NCBI GenBank assembly: GCA_026417845.1 | Contig: JAOACM010000084.1 | Span: forward strand, 1-11,885 | Length of the DNA: 11,885 bases | Direction of reading: 5' to 3' | From: Planctomycetota bacterium | Lineage (GTDB): Bacteria; Planctomycetota; SZUA-567; H5-PLA8; CALKMO01 | In this document: positions 1-5,627 of the stretch, one piece after another | Layout: each line of letters starts with the position of its first letter | Position numbering within the stretch: position 1 is the first letter of the stretch | The notes under the pieces: generated by a model | Databases searched by the model: none | Told to the model about the DNA's origin: nothing | Seen by the model: the letters and a program-made list of their open reading frames with translations, nothing else | Program-made: the position numbers and the translations under genes

Positions 1-19
1 AGATGTGTATAAGAGACAG
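1..19 (+). other. Tn5/Nextera mosaic-end adapter (artefact)
   Basis: The first 19 bases read AGATGTGTATAAGAGACAG, an exact match to the Tn5 transposase mosaic end used in tagmentation libraries. It is sequencing-library DNA left at the contig end and not part of the genome. The minus-strand reading frame runs through it without a stop, so the last six codons seen there are artificial. Confidence 0.97.
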
Positions 20-1815
20 CGTCTGCAGAGCCCCGAGCCGTCAGTGTTAAGGAAGCGCAGGAACTTGTGCGTCCGGTTCCCATGGGAGGAGAAGACGAGG
101 CGCCCCTGGGGCGAAACGGCCATGCCCATGCCGCGCATGGGCGCGCCGGCGCTCTTGCTCATGGGCACGTAATACGGATTCTCGGAGGGCCCGACAATGT
201 CGAAGGTGCCGGCGTACTTCTCGGGCGGCAGGCCCGCCGGCATAGGCTTGATCGTTCGCAGATACTTGCCCTCCCGGGAGAAGGCACGGATGATGACGTC
301 CAGGTAGCTGTTGGAAAAGATGCCCATCAGCACGTACACGTTACCTTCACGGTCGCAGGCGATGGCCGAAGGGTCGAGCGCATAGGGATCCATCGCCGCG
401 AGGCTCGCCCCATAACTCGCCTTGAGCCCCAGACCTACCCGCACCTTGCAGCCCGCCGGGGCAGGTCTGCCGAAATCGTCCTTGCCGTCCCACTCCAGCG
501 TCTGCGACAGGCTCCCCTGCTGGAACGGCCACGGCGCATTTGCGCCAAGGACGCCCGATGCCAGATGCCGCACGATCTTCCCGTCGGGACCGACTATCGC
601 CACGGTAACGTCGCATTTGCCTTTGCTGGCAAAACTTATAACCCACTTGTCCCCCTGTTTCTCTACCTTTGGCTTCTGCGTGAACTCGAAGACCTCTTCC
701 CGATTCTGCGGCTCCGTCACCGGGTTGGTGCCGACAGGCGTTACAGCCAGCAGGGGCCTGCTGCTGTTCGGACCCGCCGGGGGTGTTCCTTCGGCCGCCT
801 TGCTCTCGCCCGCCGGCGGTTTTTCCGCCTCCTTTCCACCGGCGACCTTCCCGCCCGTAACCTTCGCGCCGGCGGAGCCGCCGGAGGCGGACGACCTGTC
901 CCAACCGATATATTCCGGCACGAGTATGCCCACCGCCGCCGTCAGAAGCGCCATCGCCGCGCAGATCATAATCCTCATGGCCGTCCCTCCCTTCGTCGCC
1001 GCTATCGGGACGCCGGAACCTTTCGCACCGGCCGCGCCCGCCATGTCTGTCGCGCCCGTTGCGCCACCCGCGTCCGCTCCGCCCGCCGGGCCAGCCGAAT
1101 CCATTTCGCCCGCCGGTCCAACAGCATCCATATCGCCCGCCGGGCTGGCCGATCCCCCGGCAGCCGGTCCGGGTGCCAGATTTTTGATGAACGCAGTCAG
1201 GCTCGCCGGGACGCTGGTCTCTGGAGCCTGTTGCAGAGCAGCCACCATTGCCGGCACGGCCCCGGAGTAACCGGCCCGGGCCATCAGATCGCGCAGCTTC
1301 CCCAACCCCCGGCGGATGTTGGTCGCCACCGTCCCTTCGGGCATCTGGAGCACCGTTGCGACTTCGGCGTAGCTCAAGCCCTGCTCGTAGTGCAGAAAGA
1401 TGGGGAGCCGATAGTCCTCGCCCAGTTGGCCAAGCGAGATCTCCAACTGTCTGCGCAGCTCCTCCCGCTCGACCGTCGAAGACCCGGCAGGCTTCGTGAT
1501 ATCCGGACTTTCCATTGCGCGGCTCCTTTCCCGCTGTCGTCGCGCGATGTCGGCTCGCCGCTGGTGCCGGTACGCACATACGACAATCCTCAAGAGCCAG
1601 GAACGGAAGTTTGTGATCGCGCAGTCCCTGGAGATATCCCTGATGACGTTCAAAAATGCCTTCTGGCAGATATCCTCGGCATCGGCTGGGTTACCTGCCA
1701 GTCTCAGGGCCAGCGAATAGCATGCCGCATGGTGGGCCATGAGCAGCTCGCCCAGAGCCCCGCGGTCGCCGGATCGTGATCTGTCCAGGAGGACCTTTTC
1801 GGTCGCAGGTTCCAT
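1..1815 (-). CDS. ECF sigma factor fused to transmembrane FlgD-Ig/NHL-like sensor (3' end missing)
   Basis: The frame is open from ATG at 1815 to the window edge, about 599 genomic residues, with no stop seen. Residues 7-95 are sigma-70 region 2 (AEDICQKAFLNV, NFRSWLLRI). Residues 118-182 are region 4 with a helix-turn-helix (LPIFLHYEQGLSYAEVA, GTVATNIRRGLGKLR). A Pro/Ala/Gly linker of 9-residue repeats follows (224-268), then one membrane helix (282-299). Next comes a low-complexity stretch, then a FlgD-type Ig domain (about 372-462; GPDGKIVRHL, EWDGKDDFGRPAPAG), then a propeller start of NHL character (DPSAIACDREGNVYVL). A Shine-Dalgarno GGAGAG lies 7 nt before the ATG. By family knowledge the N-terminus binds RNA polymerase and directs promoter choice. 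The topology puts the C-terminal part outside the cytoplasm, which suggests a membrane-tethered, signal-responsive sigma factor; that role is inference. C-terminally extended ECF factors are known in Planctomycetes. An internal start at 978 could give a separate sensor protein. Confidence 0.88.
   Translation of the reverse strand, partial: MEPATEKVLLDRSRSGDRGALGELLMAHHAACYSLALRLAGNPADAEDICQKAFLNVIRDISRDCAITNFRSWLLRIVVCAYRHQRRADIARRQRERSRAMESPDITKPAGSSTVEREELRRQLEISLGQLGEDYRLPIFLHYEQGLSYAEVATVLQMPEGTVATNIRRGLGKLRDLMARAGYSGAVPAMVAALQQAPETSVPASLTAFIKNLAPGPAAGGSASPAGDMDAVGPAGEMDSAGPAGGADAGGATGATDMAGAAGAKGSGVPIAATKGGTAMRIMICAAMALLTAAVGILVPEYIGWDRSSASGGSAGAKVTGGKVAGGKEAEKPPAGESKAAEGTPPAGPNSSRPLLAVTPVGTNPVTEPQNREEVFEFTQKPKVEKQGDKWVISFASKGKCDVTVAIVGPDGKIVRHLASGVLGANAPWPFQQGSLSQTLEWDGKDDFGRPAPAGCKVRVGLGLKASYGASLAAMDPYALDPSAIACDREGNVYVLMGIFSNSYLDVIIRAFSREGKYLRTIKPMPAGLPPEKYAGTFDIVGPSENPYYVPMSKSAGAPMRGMGMAVSPQGRLVFSSHGNRTHKFLRFLNTDGSGLCRRCLLYTS
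986..990 (-). promoter_or_regulatory. Internal ribosome binding site before Met280 of the sigma-sensor ORF
   Basis: On the minus strand AAGGGAGGG precedes an in-frame ATG at 978, with GGAGG 7 nt from the start codon. The peptide that would begin there (MRIMICAAMALLTAAVGILV) looks like a normal N-terminal signal anchor. The site could therefore allow separate translation of the sensor part. It may also be coincidental, since the codons GGA GGG encode Gly-Gly in a Gly-rich linker. Confidence 0.45.
1012..1146 (-). repeat. 27-bp in-frame tandem repeat encoding the linker
   Basis: About five degenerate 27-bp units encode 9-residue repeats of the type GPAGEMDSA between the sigma domain and the membrane helix (residues 224-268). 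The core CGCCCGCCGG (plus strand) recurs at exact 27-bp spacing in the first three units; the last two have drifted. It probably acts as a flexible spacer whose length can vary by slippage. Confidence 0.75.
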
Positions 1816-1857
1816 TTGCGATCTCTCCAGCCCGGTTTCCCTATTATCAGCTTCCGC

Positions 1858-1883
1858 GACGAGGCCTTCGCTTTCAAAATTCC
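1858..1883 (-). promoter_or_regulatory. Possible ECF-type promoter for the sigma-sensor gene
   Basis: Minus strand GGAATT (1883-1878) and TCGTC (1862-1858) are separated by 15 bases, which resembles the GGAAY / CGTC pattern of ECF sigma promoters. It lies 43 bp upstream of the start codon. Many ECF genes are autoregulated, so the position makes sense, but the match is short and could be chance. Confidence 0.25.
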
Positions 1884-1979
1884 GCCGAAATTCTCAGGTA
1901 GATGCTGATCCGGGTGCAAATCGTCCGCGCCACCTGGCGCCACCTATTCGGCGCCCGTGGCCCGTCTCCGCTCACCAGT

Positions 1980-2909
1980 CTACACCGGAAGCCGCCCCAG
2001 TGCGAGCCGGTTGCGCTGTCCCCCGGCTGGCGTCCCGGCCGGCCCCGCGGCTGGCGCCATCGCTGAAGCCCCGGCCGGCTGCGAATCGGATGGCTCCCGC
2101 GCCTCCACCCACGCGCCGCCATCCCGCGCAAAATGTCCGCCGCACATGGTGCAGGAAGCGGCCGACCCGTGGATTTCCAGCCCGGTCCCGCACTTCGTGC
2201 ATCTGAGGGCGTCCGCGTTTTCAGTTAATTTATGGGCCGCGCCGCCCGCTCCGCTGAAAGCGGGCGGGCGCGGCCCTATATTCTCTATAAGAGAATATGT
2301 AGGTAGGCCAACGCAACCTTTACAGAGTGAAAAATCAATGTCACCAGGAGTTGCGCCAGCGACCTTTTCAGAGTGAAAAACTGAGGAATCGCAATTTCCA
2401 ATGTTGGCTGTAACCAACTTTCCAGAGTGAAAAACTTCGCTGTCGCGATCCCCGATGTTGGTTACAAGCAACTTCTCAGAGTGAAAAACTGAAGGGTCGC
2501 AATCTCCAATGTTGGCTGCAGCCAACTTTCCAGAGTGAAAAATTTCGCTGTCGCGATTCCCGATGTTGGTTACAAGCAACTTCTCAGAGTGAAAAACTGA
2601 GGGGTCGCAATCTCCAATGTTGGTTACAAGCAACTTTCCAGAGTGAAGAACTGAGCCTTCGCGGTCGCCTGGGGTCGCGCCGGCGATCTTTTCAGAGGGC
2701 GGATCGGCGGTCTCGCCTGTCGCCAGTATCACCCTGTCTGGGATGCTGCCTGCGCGGCCGCAGGGCGTTGCTTTCGAATTCGGCGGAGCGGTATAATCTG
2801 AGCGGTGCGAGGTCGCGATGCCGGCAGGCTGCCGGCGCCGGATATTCTGACAGGGAGGGAGGCGCCGGAGTCGCGGCCGGTTCGACGCCGCGCCGGCCGC
2901 GTTTCCCAT
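1980..2909 (-). CDS. Putative zinc-ribbon protein with 18-residue repeat region
   Basis: The frame is 309 residues from ATG 2909 to TAG 1980. Only the C-terminal part is convincing. Residues 237-256 carry C-x2-C-x12-C-x2-C (CTKCG...CTMCG), a classic zinc ribbon, followed by GGHFARDGGAWVEARE and a Pro/Ala/Gly-rich tail. Residues 72-196 are translations of the 54-bp array, of the type VFHSEKLLVTNIGDCDPS. The first 60 residues look non-protein-like and ATG 2909 has no clear Shine-Dalgarno; GTG at 2732 is an alternative start, also with a poor ribosome site. No ATG, GTG or TTG lies between the array and the ribbon in this frame. So either the array is truly translated, or a small zinc-ribbon gene has lost its start through insertion of repeats and hairpins. 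The gene points at the sigma-sensor gene, 164 bp away on the same strand. Function unknown; zinc ribbons bind nucleic acid or protein. Confidence 0.4.
   Translation of the reverse strand: MGNAAGAASNRPRLRRLPPCQNIRRRQPAGIATSHRSDYTAPPNSKATPCGRAGSIPDRVILATGETADPPSEKIAGATPGDREGSVLHSGKLLVTNIGDCDPSVFHSEKLLVTNIGNRDSEIFHSGKLAAANIGDCDPSVFHSEKLLVTNIGDRDSEVFHSGKLVTANIGNCDSSVFHSEKVAGATPGDIDFSLCKGCVGLPTYSLIENIGPRPPAFSGAGGAAHKLTENADALRCTKCGTGLEIHGSAASCTMCGGHFARDGGAWVEAREPSDSQPAGASAMAPAAGPAGTPAGGQRNRLALGRLPV
2234..2276. other. Long GC-rich hairpin
   Basis: The arms 2234-2250 and 2259-2276 pair over 17 bp with one bulged base, around an 8-nt loop (CCGCTGAA). It sits between the 54-bp array and the zinc-ribbon codons. 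It could be a transcription terminator for either strand or a mobile palindrome, but there is no clean run of T after it in either direction. Confidence 0.8.
2278..2298. other. Perfect 9-bp inverted repeat, AT-rich
   Basis: ATATTCTCT and AGAGAATAT are perfect complements separated by ATA. The element starts 2 bp after the long GC hairpin. It has the size and symmetry of a dimeric repressor operator, or could extend the neighbouring hairpin into a composite terminator. No matching regulator is visible here. Confidence 0.7.
2323..2700. repeat. 54-bp tandem array, alternating unit types, each with an inverted repeat
   Basis: The motif CAGAGTG or its variant recurs at 2323, 2369, 2423, 2477, 2531, 2585, 2639 and 2693. 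Spacing is exactly 54 bp except for the first unit (46 bp). Inner units alternate between a TCGCAAT/CCAAT type and a TCGCGAT/CCGAT type, giving a 108-bp higher-order period. Each unit has a central inverted repeat: GTTGGCTGCAGCCAAC is a perfect palindrome in one unit, GTTGGCTGTAACCAAC keeps 5-bp arms, and GTTGGTTACAAGCAAC keeps the stem with one mismatch. The two end units carry unrelated stems of the GTCGCGCC...GCGAT kind. Composition is clearly more AT-rich than the flanks. On the minus strand the units are open as 18 codons; on the plus strand they contain TGA stops. There are no unique spacers, so it is not CRISPR. Confidence 0.93.
2768..2797 (+). promoter_or_regulatory. Sigma70-like promoter
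   Basis: TTGCTT (2768-2773) and a perfect TATAAT (2792-2797) are separated by 18 bp. Transcription would start near 2804 and run toward the gene at 3282, giving a leader of about 480 nt that carries two palindromic repeats. It is antisense to the doubtful repeat/zinc-ribbon gene. The -10 is a consensus match in a GC-rich background; activity is not proven. Confidence 0.45.
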
Positions 2910-2950
2910 GGTGAGCTGCCGCCGGGACGGGCGTATTTCCAGTCAAGGAC

Positions 2951-3014
2951 CTATCCGGAAACTCCCCGCCGGGCGGTAGCGAATAAGCCTAGCGCTGGAG
3001 GTTTGGGAAAGCGC
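2951..3014 (+). repeat. Dispersed palindromic repeat family 1, diverged copy a
   Basis: The sequence starts CTATCCGGAAACTCCCCGCC, has AGCGAATAAGC in the middle and ends GGAGGTTTGGGAAAGCGC. This is the layout of the copies near 10756-11010 (TGTCCGGAAACTTC ... AGCGTATAAGC ... GGTTTCCGGACAG). The end inverted repeat has decayed. Confidence 0.65.
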
Positions 3015-3020
3015 TAAGAA

Positions 3021-3097
3021 CCCATCCGGAAACCGCCCACTGGAAAGGCGGCGGGCTTCGAGCTGCAGGATTTCCGGGGCCGGGGGTTTGGGACAGG
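3021..3097 (+). repeat. Dispersed palindromic repeat family 1, diverged copy b
   Basis: It begins CCCATCCGGAAACCGCCC and ends GGGGGTTTGGGACAGG, in tandem with copy a after 6 bp. The middle AGCGTATAAGC core is not recognisable, so this copy is assigned by its ends and position. No gene is seen in 2910-3267 apart from these repeats. Confidence 0.5.
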
Positions 3098-3267
3098 TTC
3101 CAGGGTTTGTTGGGATCGCGGCGCAGCGATTCCGCGGGATGCGAAAGCTTTGGGAGAAGCGGCCGCGCCCGGATCCGGCGGCCGCGCCCGGCTTCTCAGG
3201 AGCCTCTGTTCGCCCTCTACCCGTTCCGGACCGGGAGGCGCCGGATCCGGCCGCGTACAGTCCGTCC

Positions 3268-3273
3268 GGAGGA
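3268..3273 (+). promoter_or_regulatory. Ribosome binding site fixing the GTG start at 3282
   Basis: GGAGGA lies 8 nt before GTG 3282. The frame is open further up to an ATG at 3150, but that ATG has no such site and the extra 44 residues are low-complexity and partly overlap the repeat-rich leader. Confidence 0.75.
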
Positions 3274-3281
3274 CGATATCC

Positions 3282-5120
3282 GTGACAGTTCCTTCGCCGG
3301 AGAGCTGGCATCCGGAAGAGGGGTCCGGCTCCCCTCCGTACGGAAATTTCACCGACGCAGGGGATGGAGCCCGCACGGCCCGCGGCGGGACGGATGAGCA
3401 TGCCGGCGGCCGCCGGAGCATCGGGCGGGTTTCCCGCGTCGCGGTTGCGGCTGGCACGCTGACGGCGGTCTGCCTGGCCATGGCCACCATCACGTACTTC
3501 GCCTACAGGATCGGCAGGGTCGCCGGTGCGGAGTCTGAGCGGCGGCGCATGCGTCTGAAGGAAGGCGCGATCCAGGCGCCGCCGCTTGGCGTTCCGGCCG
3601 CGCCCGGTGTCGCCAGCGGGACCGCCGGCAGAGACGGCGCGACCGACGGAAACGCCGGGCCGGCCGGGATCTCGACCGCCGACCGCTTTGTCATGCCGCC
3701 GGACGGCATATGGTGTTTCGGTCCCGAGGAGAGCGTCCGGGCGGTCTGGCCGATGGAAATAGTCGAGGCTGACGGAGACTGCGACCGTCCGCACTTCCGC
3801 ATCAGGCAGGGAGCCAACGCCCTCTGCACAAGGGGCACAGGGCTCTGCGAGTTCGCCTTCGCCACGGCACGCCACTCCTACGTTTCGGTATGGGTCCGGG
3901 TAAGGTACTCAGACGATTGCGGCAACTCGCTGCAGGCCTCCGTCAACGGCGGCTCTCCGGCCGTTGTCGGGAACAGGAAGGTCTACGACAGGTGGCTGTG
4001 GGAGCCCGCCCACAGGCTGTTCGCCTGCCCGCCCGGCCTGCACCGGCTGACGATAGGGACCAGCGAGGACGGGCTGCTTTTCGACCGCGTCGCCATAGTG
4101 CCGATGGATGAGGGATTTCCGCTCAAGGGGGAAGAGCACCTCGATGCCCTGCGGATCACTCCTCCGCCGGAATTTGAGCGGTTGCCGTCGGCCGGGCCGC
4201 GTCTGCCGGCGATCGGCCGCCTGTGGGCCGGCGCGTTCGCTCCGGATTCGCTCGTGATCGGGAGCGGGCATCGGAATACGATACTGCTCGCCGTCAGGCT
4301 GAACGGGAGCGGGAGCGCGGAAGGGCGGGCGAGGGTTTCCGGGCGAGCCGTTGCCGGAGGCGTCATCGAAAAATCCTTCCGCCTGGACGCGGCCCGCAGG
4401 ACCGCCTTTATACGCTGGGACCTCCGCCTCCGCCCCCGATCGGGCTATTTCCAGCCGGTCCTGGTGACGGTCGAGGCCGGCGGCGAGACGATATGCTCGC
4501 AGGAGTTGAATTTCATCAGGCCGTTGCCGTGGGCATTCCTGGGGCCGTTCAGGGACGAAGAGGGGCGCGGTCTCAGGGCGGAGTTGCCGCCGGATTGGAT
4601 CGTCGCGCGGCTGCACGAACTGCCGGCCGTGGAGGGGGCGGCGTGGAAGATCGTGGAGGATGGGAGCTGCTACGACTGGATGGGCGTGGTGGACCTGAAC
4701 AGGGTCTTCGGGTTTCCAAACGAGAGGTGGCGGGACGAGGGAGCGCCGGGGCGCGTGCCGATGGTCGCCTACGCCGTGACCTGCATCCTCGGAATGCCGG
4801 AAGACCACCACAATGTCCTGGCCTTCGCCGGGGACGATGCGGTAAGAGTGTGGCGGAATGGCGAGATGATACTGGACTGCCCGGTAAACTCGCCATTGGA
4901 GACGAAGCGCCAGATCGTCGGCGTGCCCATGCGCGGCGGGAAGAATTTCTTCGTCTTCAAGGTGCCGCAGACGGATTATTACTGGTCTCTGCTGTTCGAA
5001 CCGGAGACGAACATCCCTTATGGCCGGCAGGAACGTTTCGAGCCCCTGCAGGTCAGGCTCTGGAAGGGCACCTTACGGATGCCGTTCCCCTTTTCTCTGC
5101 TCGAGGCTGACGAGGAATAG
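3282..5120 (+). CDS. Membrane-anchored protein with carbohydrate-binding-like beta-sandwich domains
   Basis: The 612-residue protein starts at GTG with a good Shine-Dalgarno. A basic cytoplasmic N-terminus is followed by one membrane helix (about 53-75; VAVAAGTLTAVCLAMATITYF), then a Gly/Ala/Pro linker. Residues about 142-274 resemble a galactose-binding/CBM-like jelly roll (HSYVSVWVRVRYSDDCGNS, GLHRLTIGTSEDGLLFDRVAI). Residues about 309-412 look like an Ig-type sandwich. The last region, about 416-576, starts WAFLGPF and contains NVLAFAGDDAVRVWRNGE and KNFFVFKVPQ, like the lectin-like sandwiches found beside glycoside hydrolases and sulfatases. No catalytic domain is seen. It probably faces the outside or periplasm and binds a glycan or another envelope component; this is inference from fold-like features. 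It stands alone, with a 507-bp gap after it. Codon use is GC-rich like its neighbours. Confidence 0.88.
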   Translation: MTVPSPESWHPEEGSGSPPYGNFTDAGDGARTARGGTDEHAGGRRSIGRVSRVAVAAGTLTAVCLAMATITYFAYRIGRVAGAESERRRMRLKEGAIQAPPLGVPAAPGVASGTAGRDGATDGNAGPAGISTADRFVMPPDGIWCFGPEESVRAVWPMEIVEADGDCDRPHFRIRQGANALCTRGTGLCEFAFATARHSYVSVWVRVRYSDDCGNSLQASVNGGSPAVVGNRKVYDRWLWEPAHRLFACPPGLHRLTIGTSEDGLLFDRVAIVPMDEGFPLKGEEHLDALRITPPPEFERLPSAGPRLPAIGRLWAGAFAPDSLVIGSGHRNTILLAVRLNGSGSAEGRARVSGRAVAGGVIEKSFRLDAARRTAFIRWDLRLRPRSGYFQPVLVTVEAGGETICSQELNFIRPLPWAFLGPFRDEEGRGLRAELPPDWIVARLHELPAVEGAAWKIVEDGSCYDWMGVVDLNRVFGFPNERWRDEGAPGRVPMVAYAVTCILGMPEDHHNVLAFAGDDAVRVWRNGEMILDCPVNSPLETKRQIVGVPMRGGKNFFVFKVPQTDYYWSLLFEPETNIPYGRQERFEPLQVRLWKGTLRMPFPFSLLEADEE

Positions 5121-5627
5121 CCCTTTGCCCTTTCCCCGTGGCGCCGGCATTCCGCCTCAGGAGGATCGCACAGCTTTGTTGAGGCGCGCGATCCGGCCAT
5201 GGTGCGCGGCCGAATCCGTTTGAGTAATCCGCACCCGACGCTCCGGATCGGGCGCGGCCACTGAATGGCAGCGACAGGATCCTGTTCGGGACATTTCAGA
5301 CTTGCGCGGCTTCGTCGCATGTTAGAATCGCGCGCCCATGTAGAACAACACATTGCGCGCAAACGCCGCCATCAGAATAGATGGCGCCTTAACTCATTTG
5401 TCGCCAAGATGTTGTGGCTTTTGCGCAACTGGGCCGCTGCGAGTACAAGGGACGGTTGAGGAGGGAGGGAACAGGGGGTGTGGTGCAATAATATATCGGC
5501 ATGGTAGTTTCTTTCCGGGTATAAAGTAGCGGACCGGGAGTCGAATACTACTCTGTTTTTGACGATAACTTTCCTGTAGGAATCAGGGTTGTGACATCCG
5601 GGGCCGCGCAGGCCGGAGGTCGAGGGT
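5121..5627. other. Intergenic region with several palindromes
   Basis: No gene is seen. Just after the upstream stop codon lie interleaved inverted repeats: GCCTCA/TGAGGC (5154-5159, 5180-5185) and GGATCGC/GCGATCC (5163-5169, 5188-5194), plus CGATCCGG/CCGGATCG (5189-5196, 5243-5250). Further on are TTGCGCGCAA (5353-5362), a perfect hairpin CGCCATC-AGAATA-GATGGCG (5367-5386) and TTGCGCAA (5421-5428). The 5340-5600 part is more AT-rich and probably holds the promoter and control sites of the gene at 5628, but no single promoter stands out. Confidence 0.6.

Noticed and set aside
347..1579. A 410-codon minus-strand open frame
   Set aside because: It overlaps the sigma-sensor gene in another frame, is Gly/Arg-rich and has no domain or ribosome site.
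67..1779. A 570-codon plus-strand open frame
   Set aside because: It is antisense to the sigma-sensor gene, with Arg/Pro/Ala-rich composition and no recognisable domain. The minus frame has clear sigma regions 2 and 4.
2323..2700. CRISPR array
   Set aside because: The whole 54-bp unit is repeated with no unique spacers, and no cas gene is present.
3150..3281. ATG 3150 as the start of the membrane protein
   Set aside because: The GTG at 3282 has GGAGGA at 8 nt; the extra 44 residues are low-complexity and there is no ribosome site before 3150.
5154..5194. H-type pseudoknot after the gene ending at 5120
   Set aside because: The stems interleave in the right order, but the last loop is only 2 nt for a 6-bp stem, so the fold is strained; short stems are common in GC-rich DNA.
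5525..5560. Possible tRNA fragment (GAGTCGAATACTACTC)
   Set aside because: It lacks a proper T-loop consensus, acceptor stem and anticodon arm.
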